A DNA stretch of 17,887 nt from JBAYJM01 sp041665065. Its GTDB lineage: Bacteria > Patescibacteriota > Patescibacteriia > 2-01-FULL-39-33. The stretch spans positions 1 through 17,887 of the forward strand of contig JBAYJM010000023.1 in the NCBI GenBank assembly GCA_041665065.1, written 5' to 3'. A program made the position numbers and the translations under genes. Below, piece after piece: positions 1-6,868 of the stretch; position 1 is the stretch's first letter, and every line of letters starts with the position of its first letter. The notes under the pieces are model-generated. The model had not been told where the DNA came from and did no database searches. It saw only the letters and a list, made by a program, of their open reading frames with translations.

Positions 1-17
1 ATTTCTTTGATATCCAT
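1..17 (-). CDS. rpmC: 50S ribosomal protein L29, first codons only (partial)
   Basis: Only the first five complete codons are inside the window, reading MDIKE from an ATG at 17-15; the gene runs off the left edge. The start lies one base after the rplP stop codon and is preceded by a GAGAAAG ribosome binding site inside the end of rplP. L29 follows L16 in the standard S10 operon, and MxxKE is a usual L29 beginning, so the call rests mainly on gene order. Too little sequence is present to confirm the family. Confidence 0.7.
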
Positions 18-18
18 A

Positions 19-426
19 TTAATCTTTCTCAATTAGTCTTGTTCTTACTGGCAATTTAAAACCGGCGAGCTCCATTGCTTCTTTGTCTTGAATCGAAGTT
101 ACACCATCCATTTCGAAAATAATATTACCAGGCCTGACAACAGCAACATAATGATCAGGAACTCCCTTGCCTCCACCCATAGTGCTTTGGCTTCCCTTTG
201 CAGTTATGGGGCTATGCGGGAATATTCTTATCCAAATTTTTCCGCCTCGCTTAATATATCTTGTCATCACTCTTCTGGCAGATTCTATTTGTTTAGCATC
301 AATCCAACCGCCTGTCGTAGCCTTTAAGCCAAATTTGCCAAAAGCAATATAATTACCTGAAGTGGCGACGCCTCTTACATCCGGCCTATGTGGTTTTCTT
401 CTTTTTAATTTCTTCGGTGCTAACAT
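19..426 (-). CDS. rplP: 50S ribosomal protein L16
   Basis: L16 is a large-subunit protein near the A site and peptidyl transferase centre that helps position tRNA. The 135-residue product has the usual length and family signatures: the basic N-terminal KKLKRRKPHR stretch, the GxxAxxxGxxxLKA-type segment around residues 24-36, the IRIFPHSPIT motif near 67-76, and the MGGGKG loop near 83-88 that reaches toward the tRNA site. It lies 9 bases downstream of rpsC and its end abuts the start of rpmC, as in a standard S10 operon. It is presumably co-transcribed with the genes from rplC onward. No anomalies were seen. Confidence 0.97.
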   Translation of the reverse strand: MLAPKKLKRRKPHRPDVRGVATSGNYIAFGKFGLKATTGGWIDAKQIESARRVMTRYIKRGGKIWIRIFPHSPITAKGSQSTMGGGKGVPDHYVAVVRPGNIIFEMDGVTSIQDKEAMELAGFKLPVRTRLIEKD

Positions 427-435
427 ATTAAGTGA

Positions 436-1170
436 TTATTTTTTTATAACTTTTTCAACTTCTCGTTCTCTTTTTTGTCTCGGAGCGTTGTCTTCTTCCT
501 TATTCTGTGGTTGGTCATTAAAAACTTCTCCCTTATAAACCCAAACCTTAACGCCAATTTTGCCATAAATGGTCTGTGCTGCGCCTCTGGAATAATCAAT
601 ATCGGCTCTTAGTGTATGTAAAGGAATTTTTCCTGAAAATAATGTTTCACGTCTTGCAATTTCTGCTCCATCAAGCCGACCTGAAACAATAACCCTGATT
701 CCTTTTGCTCCAGCTTTTTCCGCTCTTCCAATTGCTTGCTTAACCGTTCTTCTGTAAGGAATACGTTTTTCTAAATCTGCCGCAATCTGTTGATAGATCA
801 AAGCTGCGTCAGTTCCCGGCTTCTCAACTTCTAAAATATTTACGTTAATATTTTTTAGGGCTTTTCTTCTACTGAAAGCATCTTTCAAAAATTTATTGTG
901 AATTTCCCTTTTTAATTCTTCGGCTCCCTGTCCGCCTCTGCCAATAATCACGCCCGGCTTAGCACTATAAATACTGATATTTAAGGCATTAGCAGCTCTT
1001 TCGATATCAATTCTTGATACTGCGGCGTTTTTTAATTTAGTAAAGATATATTTTCTAACTAAAACGTCCTGCCTAAGCAATTCTGGAAAATCTTTATCAG
1101 AAAACCACTTGGAATCCCAGGTTTTGTTAATTTTTAATCTAAAACTTTTTGGATGAACTTTTTGTCCCAT
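436..1170 (-). CDS. rpsC: 30S ribosomal protein S3
   Basis: S3 lies at the mRNA entry channel of the small subunit and contributes to helicase activity there. The 244-residue product starts MGQKVHPKSFRL, the standard S3 opening. It carries a type-2 KH RNA-binding domain with its GxxG loop (GRGG, residues 77-80), followed by the S3 C-terminal domain with the conserved RAEKAGAKGIRVIVSGRLDGAEIAR region. The last 25 or so residues form a charged Lys/Glu/Arg-rich tail beyond the conserved core, making it slightly longer than the Escherichia coli protein (233). It sits 6 bases after rplV and 9 before rplP in the S10 operon. Confidence 0.97.
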   Translation of the reverse strand: MGQKVHPKSFRLKINKTWDSKWFSDKDFPELLRQDVLVRKYIFTKLKNAAVSRIDIERAANALNISIYSAKPGVIIGRGGQGAEELKREIHNKFLKDAFSRRKALKNINVNILEVEKPGTDAALIYQQIAADLEKRIPYRRTVKQAIGRAEKAGAKGIRVIVSGRLDGAEIARRETLFSGKIPLHTLRADIDYSRGAAQTIYGKIGVKVWVYKGEVFNDQPQNKEEDNAPRQKREREVEKVIKK

Positions 1171-1176
1171 ATAATT

Positions 1177-1710
1177 TTATCTTTCTCCTGATCGTCTATT
1201 AAATAATTTTTTCGAAAAGGTTTTTGTTGTTGACTTGCCTGTCGATTTTTTGCCTTTTTCAGTTTTATCTTCCTCTTTTTGATCAGCTTTTATCTTATCA
1301 AAATCATCAATCTTAATTATATCATCTTTAGAAACTTTTTCACTTTTAGCCTTTTCAATTTCCTTAGTGGCTGTAGGAATTCTCTCATCTAAAACCAAAA
1401 TAAGATGCGAGGTTCTCTTTCTTATCGGGGTTGCCCGACCCATTGCCTTAGGCATCCACCTGTGCAATGTAGGACCCTCATCAATTCTTATTTCCTTTAT
1501 AAATAAATTGGTTTTCTTTAATTTTAAATTCTCCTCTGCATTGCTTATAGCTGATTTAAGTAATTTAGCCAAAGGCAATGAAGCGGCTTTCTTCGTAAAT
1601 TGCAACTGAATATTTGCCTTTTCCACATCTAAGCCTCTAATCAAATCTGCTACCAGTCTGACTTTTTTAGGCGATATTTTTATAAATTTTGCTCTTGCTT
1701 TGGTTTGCAT
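1177..1710 (-). CDS. rplV: 50S ribosomal protein L22 with long C-terminal tail
   Basis: L22 binds 23S rRNA and its hairpin lines the nascent-peptide exit tunnel. The first 113 or so residues match the family: KISPKKVRLVADLIRG near the N terminus, and the LHRWMPKAMGRATPIRKRTSH region (residues about 82-102), which forms the tunnel hairpin. The protein is 177 residues against a usual length near 110. The extra 60 or so residues form a low-complexity Lys/Glu/Asp/Ser/Thr tail, acidic at first and then basic, ending in an Arg-rich stretch. The gene lies 3 bases after rpsS and 6 before rpsC. The tail is in frame and the next gene follows immediately, so it does not look like a frameshift. Confidence 0.96.
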   Translation of the reverse strand: MQTKARAKFIKISPKKVRLVADLIRGLDVEKANIQLQFTKKAASLPLAKLLKSAISNAEENLKLKKTNLFIKEIRIDEGPTLHRWMPKAMGRATPIRKRTSHLILVLDERIPTATKEIEKAKSEKVSKDDIIKIDDFDKIKADQKEEDKTEKGKKSTGKSTTKTFSKKLFNRRSGER

Positions 1711-1713
1711 AAA

Positions 1714-2001
1714 TTACTTCTTAGTTTGATCTAAAGCTTTCTGAATTTTTCCACCATGCCTGACAAATTTCTTTGTTGGAGAAAATTCACCAAGTTTGTG
1801 TCCAACCATATTTTCTAAAATAAATACAGGAATATGATCCTTGCCATTATGAACGCCAAAAGTAAATCCAACCATTTCCGGAGTAATCGTACTGGCTCTT
1901 GCCCATGTTTTTACAACAACCTTATCGCCTCTTTTTAATTTGGCGACCTTGGCTAATAATTTTGGGTCTACAAATGGACCTTTTTTAAGACTTCTTGGCA
2001 T
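1714..2001 (-). CDS. rpsS: 30S ribosomal protein S19
   Basis: S19 sits in the head of the small subunit, pairs with S13 and touches the A-site tRNA. The 95-residue product is of normal length and starts MPRSLKKGPFVD, the family signature. It contains the conserved TWARASTITPEMVGFTFGVHNGK region and the C-terminal GHKLGEFSPTKKF..HGG segment that corresponds to the S19 PROSITE motif. It lies between rplB and rplV, as in the standard S10 operon, with gaps of only 10 and 3 bases. Nothing unusual was seen. Confidence 0.98.
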   Translation of the reverse strand: MPRSLKKGPFVDPKLLAKVAKLKRGDKVVVKTWARASTITPEMVGFTFGVHNGKDHIPVFILENMVGHKLGEFSPTKKFVRHGGKIQKALDQTKK

Positions 2002-2011
2002 ATTTTACTGT

Positions 2012-2857
2012 TTATTTTTTCTTCTTGCTTGGCCTTCTTCTTATAATTAATTTATTTGACTTATTTTTTGCTTTTCTTGTCTTAACACCTAATGCTGGTT
2101 TGCCCCAAGGAGTCTTAGGATTTTTCAAACCAATAGGATTCTGGCCTTCACCACCACCATGAGGGTGATCAACCGGATTCATAACTTTTCCTCTGACTGT
2201 CGGCCTTATTCCTCTGTGTCTCATCCTACCAGCCTTGCCCCAACGAATATTTTTAAAATCCGGATTGCTTACTGTTCCTATCGTAGCCATGCATTTTGCA
2301 GATACTAATCTGACTTCACCTGATGGCATCTTAAGTTGAGCATAACCATTTTCAATACCCATCAAATAGGCGTTATTGCCAGCGCTTCTGGCCAATTGAG
2401 CCCCCTTACCTGGACTAAGTTCAATGTTGTGGACAAACATTCCTACAGGAACATGCTCCAAAGCCAAATTGTTGCCGCTTTTAATTTCAATAAGCTTCAT
2501 AGAGCTCAATACTTTATCTCCTACTTTCAAGCCATCTGGCGCAATCATATATCTCTTCTCGCCATCGGCATAGTTTAGTAAAGCAACTCTGGCATTTCTA
2601 TTTGGATCATATTCAATAGTAACGACTTTGGCCGGAATATCAAACTTATTTCTTTTAAAATCAACAATTCTAATTTTTTTAATAACGCCTCCGCCTTGAT
2701 GCCTGACCGTAATTTTACCTTGATTATTTCTTCCAGCCATTCTCTTCTTAGAAATAATTAACTTTTTAAGAGGTTTTTTGGTGGTAATATCAAAGCTTTC
2801 CAATACTGATGTTTGGCGTCTAGCTGGTGATGTTGGTTTGTAAATCTTAATTGCCAT
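2012..2857 (-). CDS. rplB: 50S ribosomal protein L2
   Basis: L2 is one of the primary 23S rRNA binders and is required for subunit association and peptidyl transferase activity. The 281-residue product has the expected length. It has the N-terminal OB-fold region (GRNNQGKITVRHQGGG, residues 42-57), the SH3-like domain, and the signature VDHPHGGGEGQ (residues 229-239). H231 corresponds to the histidine long discussed as important for the catalytic centre. The C terminus is strongly basic, as is usual. Gene order rplW-rplB-rpsS is canonical. No frameshift or odd composition was seen. Confidence 0.98.
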   Translation of the reverse strand: MAIKIYKPTSPARRQTSVLESFDITTKKPLKKLIISKKRMAGRNNQGKITVRHQGGGVIKKIRIVDFKRNKFDIPAKVVTIEYDPNRNARVALLNYADGEKRYMIAPDGLKVGDKVLSSMKLIEIKSGNNLALEHVPVGMFVHNIELSPGKGAQLARSAGNNAYLMGIENGYAQLKMPSGEVRLVSAKCMATIGTVSNPDFKNIRWGKAGRMRHRGIRPTVRGKVMNPVDHPHGGGEGQNPIGLKNPKTPWGKPALGVKTRKAKNKSNKLIIRRRPSKKKK

Positions 2858-2876
2858 AATATTTATCTTAAATCAA

Positions 2877-3344
2877 TTATGCTCCCTCGTAAACGTTAAT
2901 GCTTTTGCCTTCAGGTAAAAACACGATTGCCTTTCTGCTGTCCTTCTGTTTGCCTGTATATTTTCCGTATCTGACTTTTTTACCAATAATATTTGAAACA
3001 TTAACTCTTACCGGCTCAACTCCATATTTTGCCTTTATTGCTTCGGCCACCTGAATTTTGTTGGCTTTTGTTGATATTTCAAATACAAACTGATTATGCT
3101 TGGTCAAACCGGAATTTTTTTCACTAACCATCGGCCTTATTAATATTCCAGCATATTTTGCGATATTTCTATCTGCCATGTCTTCTTTGACAACCGTTTC
3201 TTCTTGAACCTTTTCGACAGCCTGTTTTGGTTTTTCTTGCTTTGCCTTCTCTGCCTTTGGCTTTTCTTCCACTTTCAAATCCTTAGCCTTATTTGGGGCG
3301 TCGTCGTCAGTTTTTTTATTTTTTAATTTATCTAAAATACCCAT
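2877..3344 (-). CDS. rplW: 50S ribosomal protein L23 with N-terminal extension
   Basis: L23 sits at the exit of the peptide tunnel and is the docking site for trigger factor and SRP. The conserved core begins near residue 60 (ILIRPMVSEK) and includes the YGVEPVRVNVSN region and the KKVRYGKYTGKQKDSRKAIVFL C-terminal segment. It is preceded by about 55 residues of low-complexity Lys/Glu/Ala sequence, giving 155 residues against a usual length near 95-100. An internal methionine (M56, MADRNIAKYAG) preceded by AAAGAAG could be an alternative start that would give a normal-length protein. The upstream frame is open, spans exactly the gap to rplD (4 bases), and resembles the charged tails of L22 and L3, so the long form is preferred with moderate confidence. 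Confidence 0.94.
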   Translation of the reverse strand: MGILDKLKNKKTDDDAPNKAKDLKVEEKPKAEKAKQEKPKQAVEKVQEETVVKEDMADRNIAKYAGILIRPMVSEKNSGLTKHNQFVFEISTKANKIQVAEAIKAKYGVEPVRVNVSNIIGKKVRYGKYTGKQKDSRKAIVFLPEGKSINVYEGA

Positions 3345-3348
3345 ATGA

Positions 3349-4014
3349 TTATGCTTTCTTTTCGTTGATTTTTTTATAATGCGCTTCTATCTTTGCCATA
3401 GCCTTTTCAGTCAAAAGCACTTTTTCATATTTCAATAATTCAATACAGTTTAAGCTATCAGCTGAAATGGTATTTATATTTTTCAAGTTAAGGGCAGCAT
3501 TAATGATATTTGCGTCATTGCCGTCCGATACCATCAAAAATTTCTTGCTTTCTTTCAGGCTGGCAATTTTTTGTTTTAAATCGGCAATCCACAAATTTAA
3601 TTCTTTGGTTTTACCACTTAACTGAAGGCCATCAAAAACTATTAATCCGTCTGAATTTATCTTATCTGATAAACACATTGCCATTGCAATCTGTTTTTGC
3701 TTTTTATTAACCTTAAGCGAAAAATTTCTATCGCTGGTAGGACCGAAAGTTACGCCTCCACCTTTCCATAAAGGAGATCTGATAGAGCCGTGTCTAGCGC
3801 GACCGGTTCCTTTTTGCTTCCAAGGTTTTTTACCGCCGCCTCTTACTTCGCCCTTGCCTTTTGTATCAGCTAAAACCTGTCTGGAATTTGCCATTTGAGC
3901 AACAACAACCTGATGAATGACTTCCGGCTTTATTTTAACGCCGAAGATTCTTGAGCTCACTTCCAAGTCTTTCTTTTTTTCTCCTGCTTGATTGTATACT
4001 GGTAACTTGATCAT
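3349..4014 (-). CDS. rplD: 50S ribosomal protein L4 (L4/L1e family)
   Basis: L4 binds 23S rRNA domain I and its extended loop lines the peptide exit tunnel; in E. coli it also represses its own operon. The 221-residue product has the family layout: an N-terminal alpha/beta region, the tunnel loop with KGEVRGGGKKPWKQKGTGRARHG (residues about 54-76) and SPLWKGGGVTFGP, and then the C-terminal globular domain. The gene lies between rplC and rplW with gaps of 4 bases on each side. Whether it has autoregulatory function is unknown; the structured spacer upstream of rplC would be the place to look. Confidence 0.97.
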   Translation of the reverse strand: MIKLPVYNQAGEKKKDLEVSSRIFGVKIKPEVIHQVVVAQMANSRQVLADTKGKGEVRGGGKKPWKQKGTGRARHGSIRSPLWKGGGVTFGPTSDRNFSLKVNKKQKQIAMAMCLSDKINSDGLIVFDGLQLSGKTKELNLWIADLKQKIASLKESKKFLMVSDGNDANIINAALNLKNINTISADSLNCIELLKYEKVLLTEKAMAKIEAHYKKINEKKA

Positions 4015-4018
4015 ACTA

Positions 4019-4783
4019 TTAAGATTTTGCTTCTTCTTTTATTTCTTCAGCTGATTCTTGTTTTATCTCTTCTGCCTTAACCTCCTCAACTTCAGCCTTG
4101 ACTTCTTCAGTCTTTATTTCCTCGGCCTCAATTGACTCAACTGGTGCGGATTCCTTTTTGATTTCCATCTTGCCATCACCTGAGATAAACAATAATCCAT
4201 TTCTACCTCCAGGTACAGCTCCTTTAACATAAAGAATTCCCTTTTCAGAATCAATTTCTACTATTTGTAAATTTTTAACAGTAACATTATCGCCGCCCAT
4301 TCTGCCAGCCATTCGTACGCCCTTAAAAACTCTTTGAACGCCGCCCGCTCCGATTGAACCAGGCATTCTCTCTTGATCTTTATGTCCATGAGTAGCTTTT
4401 TGTCCATGAAAGCCATGTCTTTTAACAACGCCCTGAAAGCCCTTGCCTTTGGAAACGCCGATTACATCCACCTCGTCTCCGGCCACAAAAACTTCAGCCG
4501 TTATTTTATCGCCACGCTTTAAATCTGATAAATCAGCTTCTTCTACTCTAAATTCTCTTAAGCTTTTAAGGCTTGCAATGTCTTTTAAATGACCAACTTT
4601 TGCCTTGTTCATTTTTTTAGCTTCACCAAACCCAACCTGAACAGCATTATATCCGTCTTTTTCTTTGGTTTTAACTTGGGTGACATAATTACTTCCGACA
4701 AATACAGCAGTAACGGGAGTTACAGTTCCGTCTTCCTTAAAAACCTGGGTCATTTCAATTTTTTTTCCTAATATGAATTTCAT
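4019..4783 (-). CDS. rplC: 50S ribosomal protein L3 with acidic C-terminal tail
   Basis: L3 is an early-assembly large-subunit protein reaching toward the peptidyl transferase centre. The start used here is the ATG at 4783-4781, giving MKFILGKKIEMTQVF, the usual L3 opening, and 254 residues. An upstream in-frame ATG at 4825 would add 14 unconserved residues, and lies in the loop of a hairpin with a U-run. Neither start has a strong ribosome binding site. The core contains the conserved GFQGVVKRHGFHGQKATHGHKD region and PGSIGAGG, with the family RMAGRMGG motif. Residues about 211-254 form a Glu/Lys/Ala repeat-like acidic tail not found in typical L3. It leads rplD by 4 bases. Confidence 0.95.
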   Translation of the reverse strand: MKFILGKKIEMTQVFKEDGTVTPVTAVFVGSNYVTQVKTKEKDGYNAVQVGFGEAKKMNKAKVGHLKDIASLKSLREFRVEEADLSDLKRGDKITAEVFVAGDEVDVIGVSKGKGFQGVVKRHGFHGQKATHGHKDQERMPGSIGAGGVQRVFKGVRMAGRMGGDNVTVKNLQIVEIDSEKGILYVKGAVPGGRNGLLFISGDGKMEIKKESAPVESIEAEEIKTEEVKAEVEEVKAEEIKQESAEEIKEEAKS

Positions 4784-4810
4784 ATCAAATTTGTTTTGGT
4801 TATCTGAAAC

Positions 4811-4842
4811 AAAAAAATCTGGCATATCTTAAAACCAGATTT
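4811..4842 (-). promoter_or_regulatory. Hairpin plus U-run at the rplC start: possible attenuator
   Basis: In the minus-strand transcript an 8-bp perfect stem (AAAUCUGG, 4842-4835, with CCAGAUUU, 4822-4815) encloses a 12-nt loop and runs directly into four more U residues, giving seven in a row. This is the shape of an intrinsic terminator, though the stem is AT-rich and weak. It lies between rpsJ and the preferred rplC start, so it would act as a conditional attenuator, or as a partial terminator after rpsJ. The alternative rplC start codon at 4825 is in its loop. Termination activity is inferred. Confidence 0.5.
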
Positions 4843-5016
4843 GCCCGCACCCAGAAAACAACTATTGCTTTGCGGTTTTACCTAATTTTTAGTTAAGATA
4901 CTTTCTTTTTAATCCTTCAGACTTATATTGAATCGTGGAGGTTTTCCGCCTTAAGCTTCTTTAATCTTCGGATCTTTCTCCATTTTCCTATAAATCCTTT
5001 ATTTAAATTACAATGA
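4843..5016 (-). other. rpsJ-rplC spacer, possible structured leader
   Basis: This is the widest gap inside the ribosomal protein run, where neighbouring gaps are 3-20 bases. It holds a 10-codon reading frame (listed separately) and three segments that could pair in competing ways in the transcript: GGCGG (4950-4946), CCGCA (4875-4871) and UGCGG (4849-4845). The middle segment can pair with either neighbour. No convincing sigma-70 promoter was found here, so the rplC group is probably transcribed from tuf or rpsL promoters through this spacer. Competing pairing is inferred from complementarity by eye only. Confidence 0.4.
4951..4983 (-). CDS. Possible 10-residue leader peptide
   Basis: An ATG at 4983 preceded by UAGGAAA (AGGA core) starts a short frame, MEKDPKIKEA, ending in TAA at 4953-4951. 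It lies in the structured spacer ahead of rplC, just before the GGCGG segment that could take part in alternative pairing. The ribosome binding site is better than that of rplC itself. A translated leader controlling the downstream hairpin is possible, but a frame this short can easily occur by chance. Confidence 0.25.
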   Translation of the reverse strand: MEKDPKIKEA

Positions 5017-5358
5017 TTACATTTTTATCTCTACATTGACTCCGGCCGGCAGATTCAAATTCATCAAGGCATCAACGGTCTGTGAATTCGGGTCTACGAT
5101 GTCCAATAATCTCTTGTGAATTCTCATTTCAAATTGATCTCTAGCATCCTTATGCACAAATGTTGACTTGTTCACCGTGTACTTTTTCTTTTCAGTAGGC
5201 AATGGAACAGGACCAACAACTTTGGCTCCAAACCTTTGGCAGGTCTCGATGATCTTCTTGGCTGAATTATCAATTATCTTATGATCGTAAGCCTTAATCT
5301 TAATCCTAATCCTCTGGTGCGGCTTTTCGTTTTCAGTTGCAGTGTTTTTTGTGGCCAT
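5017..5358 (-). CDS. rpsJ: 30S ribosomal protein S10
   Basis: S10 is in the head of the small subunit and, as NusE, also takes part in transcription antitermination with NusB. The product has 113 residues, with a 14-residue extension before the conserved IRIKIKAYDHKIID opening. The family features are present: the VVGPVPLPTEKKKYTVNKSTFVHKDARDQFEMRIHKRLLDI region, covering the S10 PROSITE motif, and the C-terminal LPAGVNVEIK. It follows tuf after a 70-base gap that holds a strong hairpin, and precedes the long rplC leader. The tuf-rpsJ-rplC order joins the str and S10 operons, an arrangement seen in several bacterial lineages. Confidence 0.97.
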   Translation of the reverse strand: MATKNTATENEKPHQRIRIKIKAYDHKIIDNSAKKIIETCQRFGAKVVGPVPLPTEKKKYTVNKSTFVHKDARDQFEMRIHKRLLDIVDPNSQTVDALMNLNLPAGVNVEIKM

Positions 5359-5391
5359 TTGTATTATTATTTAAAAAACTTATTTCACTAT

Positions 5392-5419
5392 GTAGAGCCG
5401 AGGCAAGCCCCGGCTCTAC
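5392..5419 (-). repeat. Strong palindrome between tuf and rpsJ
   Basis: The two arms GTAGAGCCG (5392-5400) and CGGCTCTAC (5411-5419) are exact inverted copies. In the minus-strand RNA the next pair is G-U and two G-C pairs follow, closing a CUUG tetraloop, so the full stem is 12 bp. In plus-strand RNA the same position would be an A-C mismatch, which fits a role in the tuf-rpsJ message. No U-run follows, so it is unlikely to terminate. It could be an mRNA processing or stabilising hairpin, or one copy of a dispersed REP-like palindrome. Confidence 0.7.
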
Positions 5420-5428
5420 TAATAAAAA

Positions 5429-6616
5429 TTATTTTACAATTTTTGTAACAACTCCAGCACCAACTGTATGTCCGCCTTCTCTGATAGCAAATTTCATCTT
5501 TTCTTCCATGGCAACAGTCTTGCCTAATTTAATCTTCAGATTAACCGTATCGCCAGGCATAACCATTTCTTTGCCTTCTGGCAATTCAATCTCTCCGGTT
5601 ACATCAGTTGTTCTGACATAAAACTGCGGCTTATATCCTTTGAAAAATGGTTTGTGTCTTCCACCTTCTTCTTTGCTAAGTACATAAACTTCTGCTTCAA
5701 ATTCATTGTGTGGAGTAATTGATCCTGGCTTGGCTAATACTTGTCCTCTTTCAACATCGTCTTTCTTAATGCCTCTAAGCAAAATACCTGCATTATCTCC
5801 GGCTCTGCCTTCATCAAGGGATTTGTTAAACATTTCGATTCCGGTTACAACTGTTTTAGCTGTATCCTTTAAACCGACTAGTTCAACTTCTTCACCGGTT
5901 TTTACAATGCCTCTTTCAATTCTACCTGTTACTACAGTGCCTCTGCCCTCAATTGAGAATACATCTTCAATAGGCATAAGTAATGGCTGGTCTGTGGCTC
6001 TAACTGGTTCAGGAATATATGTATCTAATGCTTCCATTAATTTCATAATAGCGTCTCCGTCTGCTCCGGCTGGATCATTTAAAGCTTTCAAAGCAGATCC
6101 TCTGATAATTGGAGTTTCATCGCCAGGGAATTCATATTTCTTAAGTAGGTCCTTGATTTCTTCTTCAACTAAATCAATAAGTGATGGATCGTCAACCTGA
6201 TCAACCTTATTTATAAAAACAACAATATATGGAACGCCAACTTGTCTGGCTAAAAGAATGTGCTCTCTGGTCTGAGGCATAGGACCGTCAGTAGCAGCTA
6301 CAACTAATATAGCGCCATCCATCTGAGCAGCACCGGTAATCATGTTTTTGATATAGTCGGCGTGGCCAGGACAATCAACGTGAGCATAGTGTCTCTTTTC
6401 TGTTTCATATTCTACGTGAGCTGTAGCAATGGTAATGCCTCTAGCTTTTTCTTCTGGAGCAGCATCAATCTGATCAACAGATTTATGTTGAGCAATAAAA
6501 CCTCTAGCACCTAAAGTGTTAAGGATAGCTGCGGTTAAAGTAGTCTTTCCGTGGTCAACGTGACCGATTGTGCCTACGTTTACGTGAGGCTTAGCTCTGT
6601 TAAATTGTTCTGCCAT
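5429..6616 (-). CDS. tuf: Translation elongation factor Tu
   Basis: EF-Tu is the GTPase that brings aminoacyl-tRNA to the ribosome. The 395-residue product has the full family length. The G domain shows GHVDHGKT (P-loop, residues 18-25), RGIT (switch I, 59-62), DCPGH (81-85, with the catalytic histidine H85) and NKVD (136-139; many EF-Tu have NKCD). Domains 2 and 3 follow, with KPQFYVRTTDVTG and the C-terminal GAGVVTKIVK. It has its own extended -10 promoter and a structured leader of about 190 nt. An AAAGGA ribosome binding site lies 10 bases before the ATG. rpsJ follows, so it appears to head the S10-type gene run. Confidence 0.99.
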   Translation of the reverse strand: MAEQFNRAKPHVNVGTIGHVDHGKTTLTAAILNTLGARGFIAQHKSVDQIDAAPEEKARGITIATAHVEYETEKRHYAHVDCPGHADYIKNMITGAAQMDGAILVVAATDGPMPQTREHILLARQVGVPYIVVFINKVDQVDDPSLIDLVEEEIKDLLKKYEFPGDETPIIRGSALKALNDPAGADGDAIMKLMEALDTYIPEPVRATDQPLLMPIEDVFSIEGRGTVVTGRIERGIVKTGEEVELVGLKDTAKTVVTGIEMFNKSLDEGRAGDNAGILLRGIKKDDVERGQVLAKPGSITPHNEFEAEVYVLSKEEGGRHKPFFKGYKPQFYVRTTDVTGEIELPEGKEMVMPGDTVNLKIKLGKTVAMEEKMKFAIREGGHTVGAGVVTKIVK

Positions 6617-6634
6617 TTTATTTAATCCTTTATG

Positions 6635-6672
6635 TAGACCCTCACCCGCATGGGGAGTTTTAGCCAGGTCTA
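6635..6672 (-). promoter_or_regulatory. Hairpin in the tuf leader
   Basis: In the minus-strand transcript, outer arms UAGACC and GGUCUA enclose an inner stem CUC-CCC/GGG-GAG (one bulged base, AUGC loop; plus positions 6641-6657). The structure ends two bases before the AAAGGA ribosome binding site of tuf, so it could affect ribosome access or message stability. It is not followed by a U-run. Structure was drawn by eye. Confidence 0.5.
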
Positions 6673-6814
6673 ACCGATTTATTTTATTTTTTAAAAATTA
6701 TCTTAAAAAGTTATCGAGCTTAGAAATTAAGGTTTAATCTAAATTTATTAAGATTACGCCCAAATTCCCAATGCCTAAATGCTTAATAATTTATTAACAC
6801 TGAAAAGCCTAGTT

Positions 6815-6842
6815 ATTATAGCACAATTATTATATTTTGCAA
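6815..6842 (-). promoter_or_regulatory. tuf promoter
   Basis: Reading the minus strand, TTGCAA (6842-6837) is followed after 16 bases by a perfect TATAAT (6820-6815) with an upstream TG giving an extended -10 (TGCTATAAT). Transcription would begin near 6808, leaving a leader of about 190 nt before tuf. The promoter lies between the end of the Phd-like gene and tuf, so tuf does not depend on read-through from fusA. Confidence 0.75.
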
Positions 6843-6868
6843 GACTATTTTCAATATTATTCAACAAT

